Positions 40,688 to 50,512 of a stretch of 64,000 nucleotides of DNA are shown here, piece after piece. The position numbers were made by a program, and so were the translations under genes. Source of the DNA: JAJDFU01 sp964641965 (lineage in GTDB: Bacteria > Bacteroidota > Bacteroidia > Chitinophagales > Saprospiraceae); assembly GCA_964641965.1 (NCBI GenBank), contig CAZXLD010000003.1:1-64000 (forward strand), written 5' to 3'. Within the stretch, counting starts at the first letter, position 1. Each line of letters begins with the position of its first letter. The notes beneath the pieces were generated by a model. That model searched no databases and was not told where the DNA came from. It saw nothing but the letters and a program-made list of their open reading frames with translations.

Positions 40688-41836
40688 ATGTTCACGCTCA
40701 TTAAAAACGCCAAGCTTTATTCCCCAGCCCCTCTAGGTATGAAGGATATCCTGATCGCGGGAGAAAAGATAGCCCAGATCGAGGATTCAATTTCTATTTC
40801 CGGCGTACCTGTAGAAACGATCGATGCCAAAGGAAAAATCGTCACGCCCGGGCTGATTGACCAGCACATCCACCTTATCGGTGCCGGCGGGAAATACAGT
40901 TTTCAATCCATGACCCCGGAGATCATGCTGGGGGAACTGATCCGGGTAGGTACCACAACGGTGATGGGGCTATTGGGGACAGACGGTAGTGCCCGCAGCC
41001 TTAAAACTTTGTATGCCAAGTGTAAAGCCCTGGAACAGGAGGGCATTTCGACCTATATGCTTACCTCTTATTTCAATGTGCCGCCCCTTACCTTTATGGA
41101 GACAGTCCAAGATGATATGGTGTTCATTGATAAGGTGATTGGATGTAAAATTGCTGTAAGTGAGGAAAGAGGATCCTTCCCTACGCCTAACGAATTCCTA
41201 AAGATCCTCAAGCAAGTGCGGGTGGGAGGAATGATTTCCGGAAAAGGTGGTGTGCTGCATATACATCTGGGTAAATTAAGCACAGGCCTTCAGCCGATCA
41301 TAGAACTCGTAACGAAATATGAATTCCCAATCGAAAATATCTCACCTACGCATTGTATTCGCACCAAGGAGTTGTTTGAGGAGTCTTTGGAGTTTGCTCG
41401 ACTGGGGGGCATGATCGACATCACCTCCGGGGGTACACAATACACCGCGCCACACCAAGCGGTTCTATACGCCCTTGAGCAGGGCATACCCATGGAGCGC
41501 ATGACCTTTTCCAGCGACGGCAATGCCGGGATTGGGATTACCAATGACCAGGGAGAATTGATCGGATTTAAAAAAGCCCCCATCCACAGAAACTTGGAAG
41601 AGGTAGTCCATTTAATCCAAACCGGGAAAGTGGAAATTGGGGATGCTCTAAAATTAATCACCAGTAACCCAGCACAAAATCTGAAGCTGCCACATAAAGG
41701 ACGGATCGCAGAAGGAATGGATGCGGATCTTTGCTTTTTTAACGAATACTTTGGATTATTAGATGTATTTGCCAGGGGGCAACATATGATGAAAAACGGA
41801 GAGCTCTTGAAAAAAGGCAATTTCGAACTCCTATAA
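40688..41836 (+). CDS. iadA: Beta-aspartyl-peptidase (isoaspartyl dipeptidase)
   Basis: The enzyme cuts dipeptides with a beta-aspartyl bond, freeing aspartate. The 382-residue amidohydrolase has the metal pair His60/His62 (LIDQHIHLIGAGG), the GTTTVMGLLGTDG loop, the bridging ligand region KIAVSEERGS, HIHLGK, SPTHCIRTK and the catalytic Asp in SSDGNAG. No signal peptide, so cytoplasmic. Beta-aspartyl dipeptides arise from aged proteins and from cyanophycin. Spacing of 1 nt from the transporter and 7 nt to the porin places it in the same transcript. Confidence 0.93.
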   Translation: MFTLIKNAKLYSPAPLGMKDILIAGEKIAQIEDSISISGVPVETIDAKGKIVTPGLIDQHIHLIGAGGKYSFQSMTPEIMLGELIRVGTTTVMGLLGTDGSARSLKTLYAKCKALEQEGISTYMLTSYFNVPPLTFMETVQDDMVFIDKVIGCKIAVSEERGSFPTPNEFLKILKQVRVGGMISGKGGVLHIHLGKLSTGLQPIIELVTKYEFPIENISPTHCIRTKELFEESLEFARLGGMIDITSGGTQYTAPHQAVLYALEQGIPMERMTFSSDGNAGIGITNDQGELIGFKKAPIHRNLEEVVHLIQTGKVEIGDALKLITSNPAQNLKLPHKGRIAEGMDADLCFFNEYFGLLDVFARGQHMMKNGELLKKGNFELL

Positions 41837-41843
41837 CTGAGCC

Positions 41844-43154
41844 ATGCAGACCAAACACCTAATAGCAGGCCCTTTCTTTATGCTCCTGATAGCATTACCG
41901 GTCCTGCTTTCTGCCCAAGCCCGGCCCACAGGTGCCCGTATCGAACAATATCAACCCGGGACTGGCCTTCGATTTACTACCCTAGACGGCTATTACCGCT
42001 TTCGCTTTCAGGCAGGAGTTCAGTCCTATGTGGAGCTTAAAAACTACAGCAACATTGTAGATACCCGTTTCCGGGTTCGAAGAGCCAGAATTGCGCTATC
42101 CGGGGAGGATGTGAGGCGACGGATTTCCTACCGCTTACGGCTTGATTTTCGGGTAGGCAGCGGAAATGATCCGGATGAATTAAACAATGGTACCCTATTG
42201 GATGCTTTTGTGCGTTGGCAGGCGACAAACGTTTTCTCCTTTACTTTTGGGCAGCGCAGTCTCTTTACCGACAATCGTGGATTACGTATGTCTTCTGATT
42301 TCCTGGGCTTTGTAGAACGAAGCCGGGTCACTTCCGCTTTTGCTGGAATACGGGATTTTGGCCTATTTATTGAAGGCCGGCACCGGCTTGGCAATGTCAT
42401 GCGGCTCAAATCCATTATCCAGATCACCAGTGGCGACGGAGCCAATGCCTTCTTTCGAAATTATGGTGGCTTGTTGTACGGAGGGCGTTTGGATTGGTTA
42501 CCTTTTGGTTATTTCCGGGGGTTTGGCGAATTCCGAATCCATGATCTGGTTTATGAACACACCCCCAAAATGTCATTTGGATTCAACTTCAGTTTTAACG
42601 ACGGGATAAGCAGTAGGCGAGGCAGGAATAGTGGAGACATTTTATATCTCAATGACGATGATGAATTTAGTCTGCCGGACTATACCAAATTCGGAATCGA
42701 TCTCCTATTTAAATACCGTGGCTTAAATGTGCTCGCTGAATGGCAAAAAACCTGGGCCAACGTCCCAACCGATATCACACAGCGTATCCGAGACGACGGA
42801 AGTATTTCTACCAGCTTTCCAGAAGGAGTAGATGCCTTTGTAAGGGGTAGACTGATGTTGGGTTCTGCCTTTAATATACAAGCTGGCTATACGTTTGTCC
42901 GCCGATTCAGTGTAGATGTACGTTATACTCATTTGGTGGCCGATGCCAATTCCTTTTTAAACAATGCGAAGTTTTACAGTCGGCCCAACTACTATTCTGT
43001 TGCTATAACCAAGTATTTCCTGAACGATGCTTTCAAGTTTCAAGCCGCTGCTACCTATATAGACACATCAGATCTATCAGAGGATAAGGATAATAATCCA
43101 TTGAATGGGGATCCGGAATGGATCTATCGATTTTTGATTCAATTCAACTTTTAG
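41844..43154 (+). CDS. OprO/OprP-type outer membrane porin (first of two)
   Basis: The 436-residue protein has a signal peptide (to about AQA, residue 26) and belongs to the phosphate-selective porin O/P family. Strand motifs include FRVRRARIALSGEDVRRRISYRLRLDF and FTFGQRSLFTDNRGLRMSSDFLGFVERS, typical of Bacteroidota members, and the chain ends WIYRFLIQFNF. In this phylum such porins are not limited to phosphate. The stop is directly followed by the ATG of the carboxypeptidase. Confidence 0.85.
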   Translation: MQTKHLIAGPFFMLLIALPVLLSAQARPTGARIEQYQPGTGLRFTTLDGYYRFRFQAGVQSYVELKNYSNIVDTRFRVRRARIALSGEDVRRRISYRLRLDFRVGSGNDPDELNNGTLLDAFVRWQATNVFSFTFGQRSLFTDNRGLRMSSDFLGFVERSRVTSAFAGIRDFGLFIEGRHRLGNVMRLKSIIQITSGDGANAFFRNYGGLLYGGRLDWLPFGYFRGFGEFRIHDLVYEHTPKMSFGFNFSFNDGISSRRGRNSGDILYLNDDDEFSLPDYTKFGIDLLFKYRGLNVLAEWQKTWANVPTDITQRIRDDGSISTSFPEGVDAFVRGRLMLGSAFNIQAGYTFVRRFSVDVRYTHLVADANSFLNNAKFYSRPNYYSVAITKYFLNDAFKFQAAATYIDTSDLSEDKDNNPLNGDPEWIYRFLIQFNF

Positions 43155-44705
43155 ATGATTAGACTGACGCTACTTCTTTTCCTGGTATTCCATTCCTGTT
43201 GGTGGCTGCAGGGTCAAATCTCCATGCAGGTGGAAAAGGCTTTTTTCCCTGATGTTGAACTGGAATCTGTAACCCCTGCACTTCAAAAGCGGAATGGTTT
43301 CACGAAATACCGAGACCTGATCCAATTCCTGGAGGACCTACAGGCAGAAAAGCCAGATCTGATTGAGCTTAGATACATTGGTACTACTCAAAAAGGAAGA
43401 AAGGTGCCATTGGTTCAAATTGGTACTAATCAAAGTAGTTCAGAAAAAATCCGGATCTGGTATCAAGCTGGTTTGCATGGAAATGAACCTGCCAGTACGG
43501 AAGGAATTTTATATTTCTTATATCAAATTGTCCATGATCCCTCGTACGCGTCTTTGCTCAATCGGGTAGCATTAGCGATTGTACCTTTAGCCAACCCCGA
43601 TGGATTTGAAACTCAAAGCCGGGAAGCAGCTAATGGAAAAGATCTGAACCGAGACCAAACCAAATTTGCCCATCCGGAAAGTTTTTATCTGAAAAAAGCC
43701 TTCAGTGACTGGAATCCCCATCTGGCAGTCGATTTTCATGAGTATCGACCTTATCGACGCGATTTTATTTCCTTTGGCAAAACAGGTGTAACCACTTCCA
43801 CAGATGCCTATTTTTTGTTGACCGGCAACTTGAATGTACCCTTGCCCATCCGAAATTACCTGTACGAAGACTTGTTTACAGGTGCTAGTCAGCATTTAAA
43901 TAAACAGGGCATACGAACCGGGATTTACAACACTACTACCCGGGAGTTCGGCAGGCTTTTCTTCTCTTTAGGTGCAGCCAGCCCAAGGTCCTCAGCTACC
44001 TCTTATGCGTTAAGCAATTGCATTGGCCTGCTCATGGAAATCCGGGGTGTTGGATTGGGAAGAACGAATTTCCAACGCCGGGTTTTCACTATTGCTGAAT
44101 TGGCTGAATTTTATCTAAGCCTGGCGCATAAGGACGCCAGCAGAATCAAAACCATTCTTTCGGAAGCCCAGGCACTGATTACCAACCTGGATAAAGAAAT
44201 CATTGTGACCAGCTTCCGGGAAAAGGAACCGTTCGACTGGCCGAATATCGATTTACAAACTCAACGCATGAGCACCACCCCTGTTTTTGCCCGAAATGGA
44301 CTCAAAGCCAAACCCAGATTAACCCGCAAAAAGCCAGTCGCCTACCTGATCGGAAAAGATCAACAAGCGATACTTGACCGGCTAAAAGTGTTAGGAATTG
44401 AAATGCGCGAACGGCAAACACCCACCAACCTGGAAGCCGATCGATACCGCCTGATCGAGGCTTGGGAGTCGCCCAAGCGATGGGAGGGAATATACTCCTT
44501 GAATTCGACCACGGAGCTCGAATCCACTTCGGTATCCTTCCCAAATGGTTATTACTATATACCTGTACAACAAGAGAATGCAGGCCTGCTCTTTGAGACC
44601 CTGGAGCCGGAAGCTGCAAATTCCATGTTCCGTTATAGGGTGTTTCAAGCTGAGGAAGGCGGGATACTGCCGATCTACCGATATTATGGTCAACCCCTTA
44701 ACTGA
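43155..44705 (+). CDS. Secreted M14 family zinc carboxypeptidase
   Basis: The 516-residue protein has a signal peptide (to about WLQGQ, residue 21). A M14 domain follows: the zinc ligands His and Glu in GLHGNEPASTEG (about residue 110), substrate-binding Asn-Arg in GKDLNRDQ, the third zinc His in VDFHEYRP (about 195) and the catalytic Glu near MEIRGVGLG (about 295). It should act in the periplasm or outside on peptides or peptidoglycan stems. The last 200 residues are a separate domain. It begins with no gap after the porin gene, suggesting translation coupling. Confidence 0.87.
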   Translation: MIRLTLLLFLVFHSCWWLQGQISMQVEKAFFPDVELESVTPALQKRNGFTKYRDLIQFLEDLQAEKPDLIELRYIGTTQKGRKVPLVQIGTNQSSSEKIRIWYQAGLHGNEPASTEGILYFLYQIVHDPSYASLLNRVALAIVPLANPDGFETQSREAANGKDLNRDQTKFAHPESFYLKKAFSDWNPHLAVDFHEYRPYRRDFISFGKTGVTTSTDAYFLLTGNLNVPLPIRNYLYEDLFTGASQHLNKQGIRTGIYNTTTREFGRLFFSLGAASPRSSATSYALSNCIGLLMEIRGVGLGRTNFQRRVFTIAELAEFYLSLAHKDASRIKTILSEAQALITNLDKEIIVTSFREKEPFDWPNIDLQTQRMSTTPVFARNGLKAKPRLTRKKPVAYLIGKDQQAILDRLKVLGIEMRERQTPTNLEADRYRLIEAWESPKRWEGIYSLNSTTELESTSVSFPNGYYYIPVQQENAGLLFETLEPEAANSMFRYRVFQAEEGGILPIYRYYGQPLN

Positions 44706-44733
44706 TCTATCTAAACCTGATAAGCCCAATCAC

Positions 44734-46032
44734 ATGAAATACCTACTTCCAATCCTGCTGGTCCTGGCTTTTGGCCCGGAGGTGATGGCACAAGAAGAGT
44801 TTGAGGCCGAAGATGAAGCGATTTACGAAGATCAGTTGGACTACATACAAGATTCTACCTATAGAGAACCTAGCGCTTCGATTGAGTTTCGCATGGGGCA
44901 AGGAGTGACTTTCAGCCTGGAAGACGGCAATTACACGTTCAATCTTGGTGGTTTCATACAGCCTTATGTACGGCATGAGTTTTTGTCTAATCAATCCGAC
45001 TTCAGCGCATTCCGGTTGCAGCGAGGCCGGGCAGAATTCAGGGCCAAAGCAAGAAAAGAAGGCCTTTCCTTTTTGTTATCGGCCGAGTTTGTCGACCAAG
45101 TCTCTTTGATGGATGCCTGGATTGGGTGGGAGAATGAGTTCTTGTTTATCTCTTTTGGGCAGAAACAGATTTTCACCAACAATCGGGAAATGATTGTGCC
45201 GGATAACCACCTTACTTTCCCTTTGCGAAGTCTACTGAGTCGGGATCTAAGTCGTTCGGGTCGGGAATTTGGCCTTTTTGTGGAAGGAACCTTCGGGAAC
45301 GCTTTTCAGCTAAAACCCAAGGTATCCGTTACCTCCGGTGATGGTCGAAATTCGTTTGGACGCCTTTCCGATGACCCTGACATTGGTGGCCTTAAATACG
45401 GTGGCCGCTTAGATATACTTCCACTCGGGGCTTTTACCAACGAAGGCGAATCCTACATAACCGATTTGTACCGGGAACCGACACCGAAACTTATTGTAGG
45501 GGTTGCCTACAGCTTTAATAACGGAGCAAGTGAGGCCGTGGGGGAGGGACATGGACTCTTTTTGGCATTAGATGAAGAAGGAGTTGAAAGATTGCCAAAT
45601 TATCACCAGCTCTACGTAGATGCCCTATTCAAATGGCAGGGGCTATCGGTATTGGCTGAATTTGCCAACGGCTTTGTCACCACCAATGAAGTACTCTTTG
45701 ATCCAAGCTTGCCTTCAGACGGCCTTTTTTCTCCAGATTATGCATCCCTATTGGCTATGGGAAATGCATTTAATATTCAAGCCAGCTATTTCACCCCTAT
45801 TAATCTATCGGTGGATTTAAGATTTACTACTGTTCGACCTGAATTTGAAGAAGAAGCTGAATCTGTTCTACTGCAAACCAATAAGTATACGGCTGGAGTA
45901 TCTTTTTACACGGCTCGAAATGCATTAAAGATCCAATTCTCAACTTCCTATCAGGATTTTGAGTTCAACGCCATCAATGACCAAGACGATGCTCGATTTG
46001 TCTTGAATCTACTGGCTCAATTGACCTTTTAA
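44734..46032 (+). CDS. OprO/OprP-type outer membrane porin (second of two)
   Basis: The 432-residue protein is a diverged paralogue of the porin at 41844. Signal peptide MKYLLPILLVLAFGPEVMAQ, an acidic region EEFEAEDEAIYEDQ, then barrel strands with FRLQRGRAEFRAKARKEGLSFLLSAEF, FGQKQIFTNNREMIV and LSRSGREFGLFVEG. It ends FVLNLLAQLTF. ATG at 44734 was chosen for its signal peptide; the long in-frame extension upstream overlaps the carboxypeptidase and is not believed. Confidence 0.85.
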   Translation: MKYLLPILLVLAFGPEVMAQEEFEAEDEAIYEDQLDYIQDSTYREPSASIEFRMGQGVTFSLEDGNYTFNLGGFIQPYVRHEFLSNQSDFSAFRLQRGRAEFRAKARKEGLSFLLSAEFVDQVSLMDAWIGWENEFLFISFGQKQIFTNNREMIVPDNHLTFPLRSLLSRDLSRSGREFGLFVEGTFGNAFQLKPKVSVTSGDGRNSFGRLSDDPDIGGLKYGGRLDILPLGAFTNEGESYITDLYREPTPKLIVGVAYSFNNGASEAVGEGHGLFLALDEEGVERLPNYHQLYVDALFKWQGLSVLAEFANGFVTTNEVLFDPSLPSDGLFSPDYASLLAMGNAFNIQASYFTPINLSVDLRFTTVRPEFEEEAESVLLQTNKYTAGVSFYTARNALKIQFSTSYQDFEFNAINDQDDARFVLNLLAQLTF

Positions 46033-46041
46033 AAACCACCC

Positions 46042-48117
46042 ATGAAAAAACTAACCTTATACCTCTTATTGGCATCTGCCCTGGGGTTGACTACCTGTGA
46101 TTCAGATATTGTTGAACCCGGTGAAGGTCCCAACCTTCCGGATCGATTCTATCCACCGGATCAAATTTTTGGCTTTGACCTGTTTGCCTTGGGGATTGGC
46201 GAAATGGACCTGGATTCTATTCCCGGGGATACCTTATACTATATAGACCCTAGCAGCTCCAAGGTAAGAGGTACTTCTGAACTGGATCTAAAAAAGCGAG
46301 GATCGGATATCGATGATCCCGACTTTATCCTTTCTCCGGAAAAGCTGACGAATCTGGATGGGCTCCAATTTTTCGTCAACCTTGAATCTATAGCTCTGGC
46401 ATCCAACAATGTCACCAATTTACCGCTGGACTCTCTGAGTCGACTTACCTCAGTGACCATGAGCTTCAATCGGGTCAAAGACCTCATTGTGACTGGAAAC
46501 CCAGCCCTGGAAGACCTTCAATATACCGGTAGTGGACAGGCCAACCCAAACACCGAAAAAATTTCCGATATAGACCTCACCCAAAATCCGGCCCTGCGCG
46601 TCTTGAGCCTACCTTCCCATCAGATTGTGACCATCGATGTTTCGCAAAATGGAGCCTTAGAAGAAATCAATTTGGAATCCAACCCCGGGCCCGACGGGGA
46701 TCCAAATACACCGGACATAGAAATCGATTCCTTTATATACGACCAAATCGAACCAGATAAACGATTGGGGGTATCCCGTCAGGGTACCACACCTCCCCCT
46801 TCAGGTGGCGATCGATTCTATCCGCCAGACCAAATATTCGGTTTTGACCTTCACGCCTTGGGCATAGGGGAAATGGATACCGATTCCATACCAGGCGACA
46901 CCCTCTATTATATAGAACCAGAAAGTGGTAACGTAACCAGTACGACCATCCTTGACCTTAAGAAGCGCGGATCAGATATCGATGATCCCGACTTCATCCT
47001 TTCTCCAGAGAAGCTGACGAATCTGAATGGGCTCCAGTTTTTCACTAGCCTGGAAGATCTATCCTTGACCTCCAACAATATCACCAATTTACCCTTGGAC
47101 GGTAGTCCTAATTTGATCAGCTTGTCCATGACCTTCAACCGAGTGAAGGATTTGGACGTCACTTCAAATACGGCTTTGGAAACCCTGAACTATGGATCCA
47201 GTAGTAGTGCTGATCCCTCCACAGAGCGGATTGTGAACATTGACCTGACTCAGAATGCTGCCCTCAAAGTACTGGCACTAAAAGATCACGAAATTGTAAC
47301 GATTGACCTGTCTCAGAATACAGCCCTGGAGGAGGTCGACCTAACTGGCAACCCCGGCCCAGATGGCGACCCTGAGACCCCAGACATTGAGATCCCCGCT
47401 GAAATCTATGATCAGATTGATCTCGATAAGCGATTAGGGGTAAGCCGGGGAGGAGAGACTGGACCTGTCGATCGGTACTATCTCCCGGATCAAATCTTTG
47501 GATTTGACCTTCATGCGTTAGGCATCGGAGAAATGGATACCGATTCCATTCCAGGCGACACCCTATATTTCATTGAGCCCGAAAGTGATGCAGTCACCGG
47601 AACAACCACCTTGGATTTAAAAAAACGCGGATCGGATATTGATGATCCGGACTTCATTCTTTCTCCAGAGAAGCTGACGAATCTGGATGGGCTCCAGTTT
47701 TTCACTAGCCTGGAAGATCTATCCTTGACCTCCAACAGTATCACCAATTTACCCTTGGACAGTAGTCCTAATTTGATCAGCTTGTCCATGACCTTCAACC
47801 GAGTGAAGGATTTGGATGTCACTTCCAATACGGCCTTGGAAACCCTGAATTATGGATCGAGCTCCAATGCGGATCCGGATACCGAGCGTATTGAGACGAT
47901 TGATCTGACCCAGAATTCCAGTTTGAAAGTATTGATCTTGAATGACCACCAGATCGTAACCATTGATGTAACTCAAAACACAGCCCTGGAAGAAATAGAC
48001 CTTTCTGGAAATCCTGGTCCTGACGGAGATCCGGATACACCGGATATTGTCATTCCTGCTGCGATCTACGATCAAATTGATCCCGATAAACGCAATGGCG
48101 TCACTAGGGCTGAATAA
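46042..48117 (+). CDS. Lipoprotein with three tandem leucine-rich-repeat modules
   Basis: The 691-residue protein has a lipoprotein signal with the acylated Cys at residue 19 (LGLTTC). It then carries three copies of a module of about 220 residues, starting at DRFYPPDQIFGFDL (46141), DRFYPPDQIFGFDLHALG (46810) and DRYYLPDQIFGFDLHALG (47470). Each has KKRGSDIDDPDFILSPEKL, an internalin-like series of short LRRs (LTNLDGLQFF, LESIALASNNVTNLPLDS, LTSVTMSFNRVKDL...) and a closing GPDGDPxTPDIxI...YDQI...DKR. Modules 2 and 3 are nearly identical over about 140 nt. Likely a surface binding protein of the operon. Confidence 0.85.
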   Translation: MKKLTLYLLLASALGLTTCDSDIVEPGEGPNLPDRFYPPDQIFGFDLFALGIGEMDLDSIPGDTLYYIDPSSSKVRGTSELDLKKRGSDIDDPDFILSPEKLTNLDGLQFFVNLESIALASNNVTNLPLDSLSRLTSVTMSFNRVKDLIVTGNPALEDLQYTGSGQANPNTEKISDIDLTQNPALRVLSLPSHQIVTIDVSQNGALEEINLESNPGPDGDPNTPDIEIDSFIYDQIEPDKRLGVSRQGTTPPPSGGDRFYPPDQIFGFDLHALGIGEMDTDSIPGDTLYYIEPESGNVTSTTILDLKKRGSDIDDPDFILSPEKLTNLNGLQFFTSLEDLSLTSNNITNLPLDGSPNLISLSMTFNRVKDLDVTSNTALETLNYGSSSSADPSTERIVNIDLTQNAALKVLALKDHEIVTIDLSQNTALEEVDLTGNPGPDGDPETPDIEIPAEIYDQIDLDKRLGVSRGGETGPVDRYYLPDQIFGFDLHALGIGEMDTDSIPGDTLYFIEPESDAVTGTTTLDLKKRGSDIDDPDFILSPEKLTNLDGLQFFTSLEDLSLTSNSITNLPLDSSPNLISLSMTFNRVKDLDVTSNTALETLNYGSSSNADPDTERIETIDLTQNSSLKVLILNDHQIVTIDVTQNTALEEIDLSGNPGPDGDPDTPDIVIPAAIYDQIDPDKRNGVTRAE

Positions 48118-48136
48118 GGCTTAAATTTCAAGGTGC

Positions 48137-49453
48137 ATGAAAATTATAGGGTGGTCTTTGCTGTTTACTATTTTTGTTTTGCAACTCTCCGCACAGGTTG
48201 ATGAGGTCGGTACTCAAAAGTTTGAAATGCTAATCGGAGGGAATGTGCTCAAGATTCCCTATTACTCCAATTTTCCTTTAGAAACTTCGAGTGCAACTAT
48301 TCGAAAGCTAGTGATCACTGTACATGGCACTAATCGCGACGCAGATGCTTATTTCGACCACATGGAGGAAGCAGCCTCGCTTAGGCCCGATGAGTCCGGC
48401 TCTACCCTGATTGTTGCCCCGCAGTTTTTGATCGAGGAAGATATCGATGCGTTCAGTCTGGATGTGGAACACCTCTATTGGTCGAACGGCGGCTGGCGAA
48501 TCGGATCCAATTCACAAAGTTCAAACTTCAATCCCCGACCGGAAAGGGTTTCCTCTTTCGCAGTTCTGGATTCGTTGATTCTGAGGGTGGCAGATGTCTT
48601 TCCCAATTTGGAGTCGGTAATTTTCGCAGGCCATTCAGCTGGGGGTCAGGTTAGCAATCGCTATTCCGGAACTTCTCCCGTCGAAAATATCCTATGCAGC
48701 CAATATCAGGTTAATACCCGCTTCATCGTGGCAAATCCAAGTTCTTATGCCTACATGGATAATCGTCGAAGAGTATCAGGAACTACAGATCAATTTGAAG
48801 TTCCAGATGCCGGGGATTGCCCGGCGTATAATGAATGGGGATACGGCCTGGATGAACTTTTTACCTATCCTGCGCTGGCAGGCCTGGATTCCATCCTAGC
48901 CCGGACCGGCAGGCGGGAGATCATTTACCTATTGGGCCAGCTCGATAATGATCCTAATTCTTCTTCTTTGGACAAATCCTGCGAAGCCAATCTGCAGGGA
49001 GCCCATCGATTGGAGCGAGGGTCCATCTACTTTAATTATGTGAAGCAGTTTTTTGGCGAAAACCAATCACCCTTTCAACAATTGGACACCGTCCCCTTTG
49101 CCGGGCACAGTGATCAAGTCATGTATACTTCGGATATTGGATTGTTCTACTTATTCGAATCCGAACCTAGATCAACTTGCGATCAAGTCACTAATATCCG
49201 GTCTGAAAAAGTAGCCTTGCCTATTCGTATATATCCAAACCCGGCATCGGATTGGCTCCACGTATCCGGACCTGCAGAAGAAGCCGAAATATCCCTTTTC
49301 TCAATGGACGGAAAGCTATTGTTCCAAGCACATCGGCAATCTACTTCTCCATTTAGACTAGATATCAGCAATCTCCCCGAAGGGCCGTTCCTGCTGGAAT
49401 ACAGAACAAGGGATGCAGTTTCCCGAATAATGATTTTGAAAACAGGGGATTAG
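48137..49453 (+). CDS. T9SS-exported alpha/beta hydrolase
   Basis: The 438-residue protein has a signal peptide (to about LQLSAQ, residue 20). An alpha/beta-hydrolase domain follows with an oxyanion-type VHGTNRDADAYFDHM, the nucleophile Ser167 in AGHSAGGQ and a candidate catalytic His in PFAGHSDQ. After about residue 360 comes a T9SS type A sorting domain (RIYPNPASDWLHVSG, ending RIMILKTGD). It is therefore exported through the outer membrane and anchored or released. Esterase, lipase or peptidase activity is possible. Last gene of the operon, 19 nt after the LRR lipoprotein. Confidence 0.85.
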   Translation: MKIIGWSLLFTIFVLQLSAQVDEVGTQKFEMLIGGNVLKIPYYSNFPLETSSATIRKLVITVHGTNRDADAYFDHMEEAASLRPDESGSTLIVAPQFLIEEDIDAFSLDVEHLYWSNGGWRIGSNSQSSNFNPRPERVSSFAVLDSLILRVADVFPNLESVIFAGHSAGGQVSNRYSGTSPVENILCSQYQVNTRFIVANPSSYAYMDNRRRVSGTTDQFEVPDAGDCPAYNEWGYGLDELFTYPALAGLDSILARTGRREIIYLLGQLDNDPNSSSLDKSCEANLQGAHRLERGSIYFNYVKQFFGENQSPFQQLDTVPFAGHSDQVMYTSDIGLFYLFESEPRSTCDQVTNIRSEKVALPIRIYPNPASDWLHVSGPAEEAEISLFSMDGKLLFQAHRQSTSPFRLDISNLPEGPFLLEYRTRDAVSRIMILKTGD

Positions 49454-49461
49454 AGATTGGC

Positions 49462-50436
49462 TCAAAACTTAAACCGGAGCGTAGCACCAGGTTTATTTAC
49501 GTCTTCATATTTAAGCGGTGCCTTATAATTTTGGGGTACGCTTTGCCAGCTTTCGTAGACCTTTCCATCTATATAGTACCGATCTCCATCCTTTTGTACT
49601 ACGTTGGCCCCTTCGAGCATTAGATCGTAGCTGTAGGAAGGAGGGGCCATCCCCGCCCGGTCGCCACCCAGTACCAACTCCAATCTCCCGTCTCCATCCA
49701 CATCTGTGCGAATCCAGTTTAGCTCAAGGATCCGATTGTAAGTGCCATCTCCGGCCATCTCATGAATGTAGCGATTGAATTGATCGACGATAAATTCGGC
49801 TTTATCCAGTTCTTTCCGAACTGCAAAATGCAACGTTCTGGTGATTAATGCGTTAGACCCAATTGCAAGGTATTGCCCCACCTCCTCGGATTGGTAGCTC
49901 ACCAGATATTGGATAAGGAGGTCATCTACCAGGATATAGTCTACTTCTTCCTTAAGCAATAAATCCAGATTTTGCTGGTCGTTATTACCTTCAATCAGGA
50001 CAATTTCTTTGGCCATTTCAAGCATTTCACCGTAAGCATAATGCCCAACGACCCCTATCCGCTTTCCGGAAAGGTCCTTAAAGCTGGTTGCATTAACATC
50101 ACTTCCTTTCCGGCCTACCAGGATCAGTCGGTTTTCCAAATAAGGATCAGAGAAAACCAGAATGGATTCCCGCTCCGCATTCTTCCACAGCGCGGCACTG
50201 CCATCGTATGTTCCATCCTGGATACCGGAAATGACATCGCCAAATTCCAGGATCTTGGTATGCTCATTGATCGATGCGCGGTTCAATGCTTCCTCGACCA
50301 AGGCCTTGGCAATCGCTTTCTCACCGGCTCGATTCGTAAAAGGAGGCCACACATCCGAAGCCAAACGAAGTTGAATAGATTGGGCAGTTCCACTTACGGA
50401 AAAACCAAATAAAAGGGTAATAAGCAAATAGCGCAT
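49462..50436 (-). CDS. Periplasmic solute-binding protein (SBP family 3-like)
   Basis: The 324-residue protein has a signal peptide (MRYLLITLLFGFSVSGTAQ) and a type 3 extracellular solute-binding domain: LRLASDVWPPFTNR, YDGSAALWKNAERESILVFSDPYLENRLILVG and LSGKRIGVVGHYAYGEM. A short C-terminal extension (about 240-324, DVDGDGRLELVLGG) contains a calcium-loop-like sequence and a segment ending KPGATLRFKF. No ABC permease or ATPase adjoins it, so it may act alone as a sensor or scavenger. Converges with the hydrolase gene with 8 bp between. Confidence 0.82.
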   Translation of the reverse strand: MRYLLITLLFGFSVSGTAQSIQLRLASDVWPPFTNRAGEKAIAKALVEEALNRASINEHTKILEFGDVISGIQDGTYDGSAALWKNAERESILVFSDPYLENRLILVGRKGSDVNATSFKDLSGKRIGVVGHYAYGEMLEMAKEIVLIEGNNDQQNLDLLLKEEVDYILVDDLLIQYLVSYQSEEVGQYLAIGSNALITRTLHFAVRKELDKAEFIVDQFNRYIHEMAGDGTYNRILELNWIRTDVDGDGRLELVLGGDRAGMAPPSYSYDLMLEGANVVQKDGDRYYIDGKVYESWQSVPQNYKAPLKYEDVNKPGATLRFKF

Positions 50437-50512
50437 AAATATAGTGCAGGTTGAACGTTAAAGATAGGAGATTCCAAACTGAGAAACCTCCTATCCGAAT
50501 CGATTCAACCCG

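Noticed and set aside
44545..44733. N-terminal extension of the second porin
   Set aside because: It overlaps the carboxypeptidase 3' end, and a proper signal peptide begins at 44734.
46141..48110. Possible CRISPR-like repetition
   Set aside because: The period is about 660 bp and in frame; it is a protein module repeat, not short repeats with spacers. No CRISPR array or cas gene is present in the window.
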